Part shown: piece by piece, positions 50,458-58,714 of the stretch
Position numbering within the stretch: position 1 is the stretch's first letter
Layout: every line of letters starts with the position of its first letter
Assembly (NCBI GenBank): GCA_964396165.1
Contig: CAYNEF010000009.1
Location: 20,356 to 84,355 of the forward strand
Direction: 5' to 3'
Source of the DNA: CALCZU01 sp964396165
GTDB lineage: Bacteria; Bdellovibrionota; FAC87; UBA2466
Length of the DNA: 64,000 nt
Made by a program: the position numbers and the translations under genes
Notes under the pieces: generated by a model
Told to the model about the DNA's origin: nothing
The model's database searches: none
Seen by the model: the letters and a program-made list of their open reading frames with translations, nothing else

Positions 50458-52818
50458 ATGAAAAATAGATTAATCAGAAAAATTTTCGCACTCGGCGTTA
50501 TATCCTACAGCTGTTTTTTAGTTGCTGATCACAAGTTTGTGCAATTACCCGACTTGTTAAAGCCGGCGCCTTACTGTGATGGGAAGATTCGATTTGATGT
50601 GGCAAAAGATAGTTTTGTGGAAATAGCAAATGAATTGCCAGGAGTCCAAGACTATAACGAGCTCGTAAAGTTCTATCAGAAAAAAGAATGGGCCAAATTT
50701 AAAACGGCTTTAACTCAATACAAAAAAATATATGAAACTACTCCTCTCTTAGAAGCGGTGCAGTTTTTAGAAGTTCAAGCGATGTTTGAACAGATAGATA
50801 GAACGGACTATAACGACTCCGCTGAGGCGGAAAAATTATTTAAACAAGTTGTTCTTCTCTATCCGAAGTCAGAACTTGTACCTGTTCTTTATGCTTCAGT
50901 CGCATCTCTTTGGCTTACTGATGGTCTTGTCCAAAAAGCGCTAGGCTACTTTGAGAAATTGAAAAAAGATTATCCCTTTCATCCACTCTATTGCTATTTT
51001 CAATTGGGCAGTGGAGAAGCTAGCTTTTTAATGCACGATTATGAAACGGCAAAAAGAGACTTAACCCAACTCATGCAAAAGTGTACAGAGCGAAAGTATG
51101 CAGTAGGTGCGCAAACAAGGCTGAATGATATTGAGTTAAGAAAAAAAGGGGATGCGTACTTAAGTGAATACGAAAAACCTTTTTACTCAGATATTAACTT
51201 GGTAAACAGATTTTACCCGCATGTTCTCTTCAACCTAGGGGAAGTAAAGTTTCACAAAAAAGAATACGAAAGCAGCAAACTGTTTTTTACCGAATTTGCC
51301 AAGTATGGGGGCAAAGATCCTGTCTGTGGACCGATGACATTAAAGCGGTTGGCTGACATTGCTTTACTGCAAAATGAAAATATTTCCATTGTCACAGGTA
51401 AGTACCTATCTGTAAGAGATCAGGCTCCGTTAACGGATATCGGAAGATATAGTTACGTTCATGCCATGCTCCTTGAATTCAGCGATGTGGGAGAAATTGA
51501 GCAAACAAGAAGAATAAAATTAATAGACGAAGAAATCGAAAAGATCTCTGCCTATGACTTGCGCTCTCTGTCTTTCTTGGAAAAAGGACTGGCTTTGCTT
51601 AGCGCCGGCCGATCTGAGGCACTGGATTACCTATTACATTTAGAAGATAGAACGAATTATGATTTAAAGAAGGGTCCATTGGCTGATTTTGTAAGAGATG
51701 AAGTAGTGGCGTTCTTAGAGAGGGAAGCCAATGATAAAGTCGTCAAAACCAAGAGAATCGACACACTCGCAGATGATTCTATCTTACAGCCATATGAAAA
51801 AGTTTATGAACAATGGCTAAAAGGCACAAAATACGAAGAAAGATCCAAAAACTTTTACGAGAAGATTGTTCTGCAAAGATTTGATAAGTCCCTTCAGAAA
51901 AAAAATGGACTTGCGGCAGTTGCGAAACTTGCCAGATGGAAAAAATCAAACCTTTGGAGTCCTAAAAAGCTTACAAAAAGCACAAAGAAAAAAATCGGTG
52001 ATTCCCTGGCCTTATACATGAAGGGATTAAGCGAGGAAGACTTAAGGGAACTCTCAGGAAATCTGAAAAGGTATCGTCCAGAACTGGAAGTCGTGTTAAA
52101 TCCAGAATACCACATGCTTCTGGTTGCACTGGATCTTCCAAATGTGAATAAAGAAGAGATTCAGAACCACTACAAAGAGATGCAAAAGAATAGATCTCTA
52201 GCCTCCTTTAATAATGACATAGATAAAAAGGCTGTAAGCTACCTCTATAGAGTCAAAGGGCAAATGTTTATGGCGATGGAAAAGTACCCCAGTGCAGAAG
52301 AAAGCCTTTTAAAGGCGGTAAATGATAAAGAACAAAAAATTACTGTGGAAAAAGAACTCGTGACTCTTTATGAAAAGAGTAAGCAATATAAAAAGCTTTA
52401 TAAATACAGCTTGGATGTTTTTGACTCTAAACCAACGGATGAATCCATTCGTTATCTGGAAACTGCAAAGTCTGCGATAAATATTGGAAAACTTTGGGAA
52501 GAGCCGAAAGCAGTTTTGAAACGTGCCGAAAAATTAGGCCTGACGGATAAAGATATCACTCCGTACAAATTGCTTCAGGCTAGAGGCAGTTTTGAAACTG
52601 GCAAATGTAAAGTCGCAATTGAAATCTACGAAAATTTAATGAAGGAAGAACTACCAGCTGAAGAGATTCCAGGATCAAAGTTCCGTCTAGCTAAATGTCT
52701 CACTTCTACCAAGCAGACACCAAAAGCACTGAAGCTTTTTGAAGAGGTCATCGCTTTAAATGATTCATTCTGGAGTCCTCTTGCGAGCACAGAAAAAAAC
52801 CTATTGGAGATTAAATGA
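50458..52818 (+). CDS. Large TPR-repeat envelope protein upstream of the flagellar regulator
   Basis: About 786 residues from ATG 50458. The N-terminus MKNRLIRKIFALGVISYSCFLV is a signal peptide or membrane anchor. The rest is helical with many TPR-like pairs (AEKLFKQVVLLYPKSELVPVLYASVASLW; ALGYFEKLKKDYPFHPLYCYFQLGSGEASFL; GKCKVAIEIYENLMKEE...KFRLAKCL). It probably scaffolds protein complexes in the periplasm. Its stop overlaps the start of the sigma-54 activator (ATGA), so the two are coupled. Its function may relate to motility checkpointing, which is inference. Confidence 0.75.
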   Translation: MKNRLIRKIFALGVISYSCFLVADHKFVQLPDLLKPAPYCDGKIRFDVAKDSFVEIANELPGVQDYNELVKFYQKKEWAKFKTALTQYKKIYETTPLLEAVQFLEVQAMFEQIDRTDYNDSAEAEKLFKQVVLLYPKSELVPVLYASVASLWLTDGLVQKALGYFEKLKKDYPFHPLYCYFQLGSGEASFLMHDYETAKRDLTQLMQKCTERKYAVGAQTRLNDIELRKKGDAYLSEYEKPFYSDINLVNRFYPHVLFNLGEVKFHKKEYESSKLFFTEFAKYGGKDPVCGPMTLKRLADIALLQNENISIVTGKYLSVRDQAPLTDIGRYSYVHAMLLEFSDVGEIEQTRRIKLIDEEIEKISAYDLRSLSFLEKGLALLSAGRSEALDYLLHLEDRTNYDLKKGPLADFVRDEVVAFLEREANDKVVKTKRIDTLADDSILQPYEKVYEQWLKGTKYEERSKNFYEKIVLQRFDKSLQKKNGLAAVAKLARWKKSNLWSPKKLTKSTKKKIGDSLALYMKGLSEEDLRELSGNLKRYRPELEVVLNPEYHMLLVALDLPNVNKEEIQNHYKEMQKNRSLASFNNDIDKKAVSYLYRVKGQMFMAMEKYPSAEESLLKAVNDKEQKITVEKELVTLYEKSKQYKKLYKYSLDVFDSKPTDESIRYLETAKSAINIGKLWEEPKAVLKRAEKLGLTDKDITPYKLLQARGSFETGKCKVAIEIYENLMKEELPAEEIPGSKFRLAKCLTSTKQTPKALKLFEEVIALNDSFWSPLASTEKNLLEIK

Positions 52819-53759
52819 CAAATTTGTATTTTCAAAACAGGCTTTTAGTAGTTGCTGACGAGAGCATGCAAAAGACCCTGAATCTTGCCCTAAAAGCTGC
52901 GCAAAGCGCGCTGCCTGTTTTGATTTCGGGTGAAAGTGGAACGGGGAAAGAACTGATAGCACGTTTCATCCACGAAAAAGGCGCCCGCTCTGGTGGTCCA
53001 TTTGTTTCGGTGAACTGTGCGGCCCTGCCTGAAACGCTAATTGAGTCAGAACTTTTTGGATATGAACGAGGCGCTTTCACTGGTGCTATAGGACAACGAA
53101 TTGGTAAGTTTGAACGTGCAAATGGTGGAACATTGTTAATGGATGAAGTCAGCGAAATGCCCTATGGACTTCAAGCAAAGCTTTTGCGCGTTTTGCAAGA
53201 AGGCGAGATAGACAGACTAGGCTCGCGCGACACAATAGGAATAGATTGTAGAATTATAGCCACTACAAATCGCGATCCCATTCAGATGATTGTGGAAGAG
53301 AGATTTAGAGAAGATTTGTACTATCGGTTGAATGTGATACGTATTGAATGCGTTCCGTTAAGAAAAAGGCCTATTGCCATTATTAAGCTAGCCCACGAAT
53401 TTATCAAGCAAGCGTGTTTAAGAGACAGAAAAGACGAAGTTTACTTGTCCGAACAGTCCATTAAAAAATTGGTGGAATATGATTGGCCAGGCAATATCCG
53501 GGAGCTTCAGAATGTAATGGAGCGAGCGATTTTACTTACAGATGGCAATTTAATCGAACAGGATAACCTGCAATTCATGGATCAGTTAAGAAGAAGACCA
53601 GAGGCAGTCGAGTCGTCTCTTCTCTCAGACTTAGAACAGACACATATTTTGAAAGTTCTCGAAATGAGTCAGGGAAACAGATCCAATGCGGCAAAAACTT
53701 TAGGAATTAGCGTGCGAACTTTACGTAATAAACTAAAAGAATATAGCGCGGCAGGTTAG
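52815..53759 (+). CDS. Receiver-less sigma-54-dependent activator, flagellar type
   Basis: A 314-residue protein that is almost only AAA+ domain plus Fis-type helix-turn-helix. Walker A GESGTGKE is at 39-46, GAFTGA at 86-91, Walker B LLMDEV at 107-112, and GNRSNAAKTLGISVRTLRNKL near 289-309. No N-terminal receiver or sensor domain exists (only about 30 residues), resembling FlbD/FlrC/FlgR class regulators stripped of input. It lies 130 bases before flgB, where a sigma-54 promoter is visible. It is therefore the prime candidate activator of the flagellar cluster. Confidence 0.9.
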   Translation: MTNLYFQNRLLVVADESMQKTLNLALKAAQSALPVLISGESGTGKELIARFIHEKGARSGGPFVSVNCAALPETLIESELFGYERGAFTGAIGQRIGKFERANGGTLLMDEVSEMPYGLQAKLLRVLQEGEIDRLGSRDTIGIDCRIIATTNRDPIQMIVEERFREDLYYRLNVIRIECVPLRKRPIAIIKLAHEFIKQACLRDRKDEVYLSEQSIKKLVEYDWPGNIRELQNVMERAILLTDGNLIEQDNLQFMDQLRRRPEAVESSLLSDLEQTHILKVLEMSQGNRSNAAKTLGISVRTLRNKLKEYSAAG

Positions 53760-53772
53760 GAATAATTTTCCC

Positions 53773-53808
53773 CTAACAAGCAAAAGTTTCCCTTTTCCTG
53801 CTTGTTAG
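53773..53808 (+). terminator. Hairpin after the sigma-54 activator gene
   Basis: CTAACAAGCA pairs perfectly with TGCTTGTTAG around a 16-base loop, starting 14 bases after the stop. The downstream tract is only modestly T-rich (TGTGAATTTTAG). It probably separates the regulator transcript from the flagellar operon. Confidence 0.6.
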
Positions 53809-53832
53809 TGTGAATTTTAGTCTTGTGAGATC

Positions 53833-53848
53833 TGGCCCGCGGTTTGCA
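53833..53848 (+). promoter_or_regulatory. Sigma-54 (-24/-12) promoter of the flagellar operon
   Basis: TGGCCCGCGGTTTGCA matches the sigma-54 consensus TGGCACGNNNNTTGCA at all key positions except A to C in the -24 element. The GG and GC elements have the required spacing. It ends 38 bases before the flgB start, leaving room for a leader. The sigma-54 activator gene immediately upstream supports this. Confidence 0.88.
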
Positions 53849-53886
53849 CTTATATTTACCAAGTCGTCTCTTATATAAATACCCTT

Positions 53887-54264
53887 ATGCCTTTATTTGA
53901 TAAAACAATAGATACTTTGTCTCGATCTCTGGATCTGCATTTGATGAGACATTCCGTAATTTCTGACAATATTGCAAATGCGGAAACCCCGGGTTTTAAA
54001 GCTAAGCGCTTGGACTTTGAAACGGCTTTGCAAAATGCGGTCGAAGCCAGTGAGTCTAATCCAGAAAGCCGCAGCATCGCTTCGGTGAATCCAGTAATCT
54101 ACGAAGATTTCCAGGCTGAAACTGGTCAGGATTTAAACGGTGTAGACATGGATAGAGAAATGTCAGCTCTAACTAAAAATGACATCCAGTATTCTGCGGC
54201 TACACAGGCGATTTCAAAAAAGTTTTCTTTATTAAAGTATGCAATCGGTAGTGAGGAAAGGTAG
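53887..54264 (+). CDS. flgB: Flagellar basal-body rod protein FlgB
   Basis: A 125-residue proximal rod subunit. MRHSVISDNIANAETPGFKAKRLDFE is the conserved N-terminal rod motif. The C-terminus ending LKYAIG is typical. It is exported by the flagellar type III system without a cleaved signal and sits first in the operon, downstream of the sigma-54 promoter. Confidence 0.94.
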   Translation: MPLFDKTIDTLSRSLDLHLMRHSVISDNIANAETPGFKAKRLDFETALQNAVEASESNPESRSIASVNPVIYEDFQAETGQDLNGVDMDREMSALTKNDIQYSAATQAISKKFSLLKYAIGSEER

Positions 54265-54275
54265 GCAATTAATTT

Positions 54276-54719
54276 ATGGCTGATTTCTTTTCTAGTCTTG
54301 ATGTAAGTGCCTCAGCACTTAGTGCCGAACGTCAACGAATGAATGTGACCTCAAGTAATTTGGCAAATGCCCAAACTACGAGAACTCCTGAAGGAGGTCC
54401 CTACAGACGTAAAGACGTTATTTTCGAATCTCAGCCACAGAGATCCTTTGCCTCAGTATTGGATGGTGAATTAAACGACGTTCCATCTCACCAGGTAAAA
54501 GTGGTGGATGTTGTAAGTGATACGAATGCGCCGAAGATGGTGTACCAACCGGATCACCCGGATGCAAATGCGGAAGGGATGGTTGCATATCCCAATATCA
54601 ACTCGATGGAAGAAATGGTGAATTTAATCACCGCTTCCAGAACGTACGAGTCGAACGTGACCGCAATTAACGTGACAAAAAATATGATGAATAAAGCTTT
54701 GGAAATAGGGAGGAAATAG
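54276..54719 (+). CDS. flgC: Flagellar basal-body rod protein FlgC
   Basis: A 147-residue rod subunit. The N-terminus SLDVSASALSAERQRMNVTSSNLANAQTTRTPEGGPYRRK and the C-terminus NSMEEMVNLITASRTYESNVTAINVTKNMMNKALEIGRK are clear FlgC signatures. GPYRRKDVIFE is the family core. It lies 11 bases after flgB and three before fliE. Confidence 0.96.
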   Translation: MADFFSSLDVSASALSAERQRMNVTSSNLANAQTTRTPEGGPYRRKDVIFESQPQRSFASVLDGELNDVPSHQVKVVDVVSDTNAPKMVYQPDHPDANAEGMVAYPNINSMEEMVNLITASRTYESNVTAINVTKNMMNKALEIGRK

Positions 54720-54722
54720 TAA

Positions 54723-55025
54723 ATGAAAATTGATTCCATAGATTTACTCCAAAAGATAAATCCCAGTCCTACGATGGACGGTGCGGATAAACAGGTTAGT
54801 GGAGGTGAAAGTTTTTCCTCTTATCTGGGCAGATCCATTAACGACGTAAATGATTTGTTAAAGGCGTCTGATTCTGTCACCAATGATTTGGCAACGGGAA
54901 AAGTAGAAAATTTACATGATGCGATGATCGGTTTTGAAAAAGCCGAAACAGCTTTTAAGCTCCTCGTGCAAGTAAGAAATAAAGCACTAGAGGCTTACCA
55001 CGAAGTCATGCGTATGCAAGTGTGA
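54723..55025 (+). CDS. fliE: Flagellar hook-basal body complex protein FliE
   Basis: A 100-residue protein joining the MS ring to the rod. GGESFSSYLGRSINDVNDLL and the C-terminal KAETAFKLLVQVRNKALEAYHEVMRMQV are characteristic. It is followed by an unusual 35-bp hairpin before fliF. Confidence 0.95.
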   Translation: MKIDSIDLLQKINPSPTMDGADKQVSGGESFSSYLGRSINDVNDLLKASDSVTNDLATGKVENLHDAMIGFEKAETAFKLLVQVRNKALEAYHEVMRMQV

Positions 55026-55099
55026 TAACACATAAATAACTTCTGAATAAAATCGGTTAAACAAGAACAACAAATAATTGCGATTAAGAATTTAATAGC

Positions 55100-55190
55100 A
55101 ATTAAAAGGTGGGGATTCCAGGCGGAGTAGTTAATGCGACTGGGGTTCGGAGCACTTAACTACTCCGCCTGGAATCTCCGCCTTTTAATT
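55100..55190 (+). repeat. Family-2 hairpin: 35-bp stem with conserved loop, copy 2
   Basis: Bases 55100-55134 pair with 55156-55190 at all 35 positions, two of them G-U on the plus strand, around a 21-base loop. The loop contains GCGACT, GGGGTT and GGAGC in the same order as the minus-strand loop of the element at 38564. It lies between fliE and fliF inside the flagellar operon, so it should be transcribed. The long duplex would be a good RNase III substrate, and it has no T tract. Confidence 0.85.
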
Positions 55191-55219
55191 CTCAATATTA
55201 ACTCGAAAGGGTTTTGACT

Positions 55220-56983
55220 ATGAATGACAAGTTAAGCCAGTACTGGCGAGATCTTAAAGATTATCTCGCTAAGTTTTCCTATAGGAAGAAAGTCCTTATG
55301 GGATCCTTGGCTGGTCTTGTCGTGGTTGCGGGTATCGCACTCGTCGTAGCCTTGCAACACGATCCCCAACAAGTCCTTTATTCGGGTTTACAAAACGAAG
55401 ATGCTAAAGCAGTAGCAAAAAAACTAGGCGAATTAAATATTCCCTACACGATTACCGAAGATCACTCCACCATTTCTGTTCCTGCGAGCCAAGTACACCG
55501 TTCCCGTATGGAATTGGCTAAAGACGGATTGCCAGGTCAGGATGTAGTGGGGTTTGAAAAATTCGATGGCTCTACTCTAGGGATGTCGAGCTATGTGCAA
55601 CGCATTCAGTACGTCCGCGCCGTACAAGGGGAATTAACTAGAAGTATTCAGCGTATCAGTGCAGTTAAAACAGCCCGAGTACACATCAGCGTACCACCTA
55701 AGAAAAATTTCATGGAAGAAGAAGATCCGCCAAAGGCTTCTGTGATATTGGAACTGAAACCCGGACAAACATTGGCAAAATCAGAGACAACCGGGATCGC
55801 GCATTTGGTTGCAAGTGCAGTAGAAGGATTAAAAGTAAATCAGATTACGATTGTCGATACCAAAGGAAATTTTTTACACCGTCCTGAAGACGGTTCGTCT
55901 CAAGCGGCATTAACAGGAGCTCTTCTAGAGCAACAACGCGGGCTGGAAAAAGAGTACGAAAGAAGCATTGAAGATATATTGTCTCCGGTTGTAGGTTTTG
56001 GAAAAGTACGCGCTAAAGTAACCGTAGAAATAGATCCCTCCAGAAGCAATACCACGGAAGAAACATTTGAAGGAGACAAAGCTGTTCCCAGAAGCGTTGT
56101 GAAGAACGACGAACAGGTTGTCGGCCAAAGACCCAATCCTATCGGAATTCCTGGTAGCAGGTCTAATTTGCCGGGTACGGAAGTCAATAATCCCGGCATA
56201 CCGATGGCTACTAACAATAGTGAAAAGAATACCAGTACGACTAATTTCGCTATCCCCAGAAAAGTACAAGTCACAGACAAACCGTCCGGCAGTATCAAGC
56301 GTTTAACTGTTGCTGTAGTGGTTGATGGACATTATGCCAAAGCACAAGGCGCAGATAAAGAAACGTTTACTCCACGTAGCGAAGAAGAATTAAAACGATT
56401 GCAGGACTTAGTAGCAAATGCAGTTGGTTACGATACCCAGAGACGTGACAGTATTACTGTCAGCTCATTGCCCTTCCAGATACCAGAAGTCATACCTGAA
56501 GAAGAAGTTCCAAAAAGTCCGTGGGATCTCAAAGAACTCCAGAAACACGGCGTAAGAAATGGATTTATCGCAATCACTATTCTTCTCTTCTTCTTCCTTG
56601 TCTTGCGTCCATTCTTGAAATGGCTCACGCAGACAGAAATCAGAAAAACAGTTAGCGTTGTACCCGATGCTCTTCCACGCAAAGTAACTGAAGTGGAACA
56701 ATTGGTACAGGCTGAAAAAATAGCGGACAAGATGGAGTCCGAAAGAAAGATAAGCGAGCTCACGAAAGCACATGAGCAAGCACAGAGTGAACTTATGGCA
56801 TTAACCAAAGCAAATGAAGAGGCACTGCTTTCTGAAAATCCGGAAAAAGTAGAAGGCGAAAAACTGAAGAATAAGATTATTGAGCTCATCAATAATTCAC
56901 CCAAAAAGGGTTTCCGGGTCATTCAAGATTGGCTGGATCAAGAAGACACCGTGCCACTACCTCAAACAGGAGAGGGTTCGTAA
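55220..56983 (+). CDS. fliF: Flagellar MS-ring protein FliF
   Basis: About 587 residues, starting at ATG 55220 (a TTG two codons earlier is also open). The first membrane helix is near residues 25-45. The ring-building domain follows (PQQVLYSGLQNEDAKAVAKKLGELNIPYTI; RVHISVPPKKNFMEEEDPPKASVILEL). The second helix is near 450-470, and the FliG-binding tail ends RVIQDWLDQED. It forms the basal-body ring in the inner membrane. The helical region after the second membrane segment is longer than usual. Confidence 0.95.
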   Translation: MNDKLSQYWRDLKDYLAKFSYRKKVLMGSLAGLVVVAGIALVVALQHDPQQVLYSGLQNEDAKAVAKKLGELNIPYTITEDHSTISVPASQVHRSRMELAKDGLPGQDVVGFEKFDGSTLGMSSYVQRIQYVRAVQGELTRSIQRISAVKTARVHISVPPKKNFMEEEDPPKASVILELKPGQTLAKSETTGIAHLVASAVEGLKVNQITIVDTKGNFLHRPEDGSSQAALTGALLEQQRGLEKEYERSIEDILSPVVGFGKVRAKVTVEIDPSRSNTTEETFEGDKAVPRSVVKNDEQVVGQRPNPIGIPGSRSNLPGTEVNNPGIPMATNNSEKNTSTTNFAIPRKVQVTDKPSGSIKRLTVAVVVDGHYAKAQGADKETFTPRSEEELKRLQDLVANAVGYDTQRRDSITVSSLPFQIPEVIPEEEVPKSPWDLKELQKHGVRNGFIAITILLFFFLVLRPFLKWLTQTEIRKTVSVVPDALPRKVTEVEQLVQAEKIADKMESERKISELTKAHEQAQSELMALTKANEEALLSENPEKVEGEKLKNKIIELINNSPKKGFRVIQDWLDQEDTVPLPQTGEGS

Positions 56984-58003
56984 ATGGATAATAAAAAAAT
57001 GGTTCTCTCCGGCATGGAGAAAATTGCAATCTTGATGAATGTGATTGGCAAAGACAAGAGCATGGAAATCTTGAAAGAGATGAAGGACATTGAAGTCCGT
57101 CGTTTACTCGGGGTAATGAACAGTATGAAAAAAGCCCCGATGACACTGATCAACAGTGTTCTCAGGGAGTATCTGGACAAGATATCGGAAAAAGACGAAA
57201 TAATTTTCGAAGAAAATCTGACCGAACCTGAATTAATCACCAAGGCACTTGGCGAATCCCGTGCGAAACATATTTTCGGTTCTTCTAAAACGATCAACTT
57301 GATCGAACGCAGAAACTTAACGGTTCTCGACTCTGTAGATCCAAAAACGCTCGCAGAATTCCTGGTAGAAGAACACCCACAAACGATCGCGCTTGTAGTG
57401 GCGCATATGGAAGTGGAAAAACAAATCGCGATGATTAAAAACTTCCCCGACTCGCTTCGTCCAGAAATTGTCTTAAGAATGGCAAGTCTCGATTATGTCG
57501 CGCCTGATAAGGTCGAAGAGCTGGATGAAGTGTTGAAAAGAGAATTGTTGGGTAAAGGTGTAAAAGGCAAGAGCAACATGGGTGGTGTGCCCGTCGTGGC
57601 TGAACTTATCAACATGCTCGATAAAAAGACCATGAACAGTCTGATGACCCGACTGGAAGATAAAGATCCCATTTTGGCTGAAGAAATCAGACAACATATC
57701 TTCTCATTCACTGACATTATCAAGATTGATAATAGAGGCATCCAGTTAATCTTGAGAGAAGTACCGAACGAGAAGTTGCTGCTGGCACTAAAGAGTGCTC
57801 CCGAAGAACTCTGCGAAAAAATATTCGCAGCGATGTCGGAACGTGCGGCAACCATGTTGAAAGATGACTTAGGAGCAATGGGTGCACAAAAAATCTCGGA
57901 TGTGGAAAAAGCACAGAGAGATATTTGCGCTCTTGTACAGCGCTTAGAAACGGAAGGTAAAATTGTCATCGGCATTGGAGCAGAATCAGACATGGTCGCC
58001 TGA
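56984..58003 (+). CDS. fliG: Flagellar motor switch protein FliG
   Basis: A 339-residue rotor protein that binds FliF and the stator. The N-terminal part has GMEKIAILMNVIGKDKSMEILKEM. The middle part has EEHPQTIALVVAHMEVEKQIAMIKNFPDSLRPEIVLRMA. The C-terminal torque domain has FSFTDIIKIDNRGIQLILREVPNEKLLLALKSAPEELCEKIFAAMSERAA. The start follows the fliF stop directly. The end overlaps fliH by 41 bases. Confidence 0.97.
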   Translation: MDNKKMVLSGMEKIAILMNVIGKDKSMEILKEMKDIEVRRLLGVMNSMKKAPMTLINSVLREYLDKISEKDEIIFEENLTEPELITKALGESRAKHIFGSSKTINLIERRNLTVLDSVDPKTLAEFLVEEHPQTIALVVAHMEVEKQIAMIKNFPDSLRPEIVLRMASLDYVAPDKVEELDEVLKRELLGKGVKGKSNMGGVPVVAELINMLDKKTMNSLMTRLEDKDPILAEEIRQHIFSFTDIIKIDNRGIQLILREVPNEKLLLALKSAPEELCEKIFAAMSERAATMLKDDLGAMGAQKISDVEKAQRDICALVQRLETEGKIVIGIGAESDMVA

Positions 58004-58712
58004 GGAGTTTGAACCGCTAGTTCCTCCTACAGTACGCTTAGAGGAAGTAAAATTCCCTGAGCCACCTGAGAAGGATTTAGAAAGTTCATTCTCGCTCCCG
58101 GCTGCCTTTTGGGAAGATCTATGGAAGGACCCTGTCCTTTCCGTGGAATTTGAAAAGTATATTGCCGATCGTGTGCACCAGCAGGTCAAAACAACGCTGG
58201 ATAGCGAGAGAGAAAAATCCTACGCGCTTGGATTCCAAGAAGGCAAGACGGCTGGTTTTGAAGTGGGAAAACAAGAGGGGCTTGAAGCTGGTTATCAAGA
58301 AGTTAGAGCGGCGCAACCACTATTACAAAATATCGTTCAAGAAATAATTTCTGAAAAGGAAAGCTTGATAAGAGAGCATGAAAAGGAATGGGCTCAGGCG
58401 CTTGTGCACACAATACAAAAACTCCAGGTAAAAGAACCTGAATTATTCTCTAATGGAATAAAAAAATGGGTCAGCGATAGATTAATAGATTTTCCAAGTT
58501 ATACAAAGCTCAGAATTTTCGTCTCAAAAGTGGATTATGAACGGATTGATTTGATTATAAAAAAAGAAGATGTCCAAAATTGCGAAATCATCGTTGATAT
58601 TGGGCTCGAAAAGGGCCAGATCCGCTGTGATTGCGGTGAAGGGGGCGTTTTCTTCTCAAAATCAAATGGCTTTAAGATGTTGGACACTTACTTAGAGGAA
58701 AATTTTAATTAA
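57963..58712 (+). CDS. fliH: Flagellar assembly protein FliH
   Basis: About 249 residues. It regulates the FliI ATPase and links it to the export gate. The central region has the family's Gly-spaced helix GFQEGKTAGFEVGKQEGLEAGYQE near residues 95-118. The C-terminal domain resembles V/F-type stator subunit E. The likely start is a TTG at 57963 with GGAAGG upstream, giving a 41-base overlap with fliG; a TTG at 57975 is an alternative. It is followed two bases later by fliI. Confidence 0.88.
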   Translation: MSSALEQNQTWSPEEFEPLVPPTVRLEEVKFPEPPEKDLESSFSLPAAFWEDLWKDPVLSVEFEKYIADRVHQQVKTTLDSEREKSYALGFQEGKTAGFEVGKQEGLEAGYQEVRAAQPLLQNIVQEIISEKESLIREHEKEWAQALVHTIQKLQVKEPELFSNGIKKWVSDRLIDFPSYTKLRIFVSKVDYERIDLIIKKEDVQNCEIIVDIGLEKGQIRCDCGEGGVFFSKSNGFKMLDTYLEENFN

Positions 58713-58714
58713 AC

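Noticed and set aside
55100..55190. Interpretation as inverted terminal repeats of a MITE or IS remnant
   Set aside because: The two hairpins share the loop, not the stems, and no target-site duplication or transposase fragment is visible; homologous MITEs would share terminal sequence.
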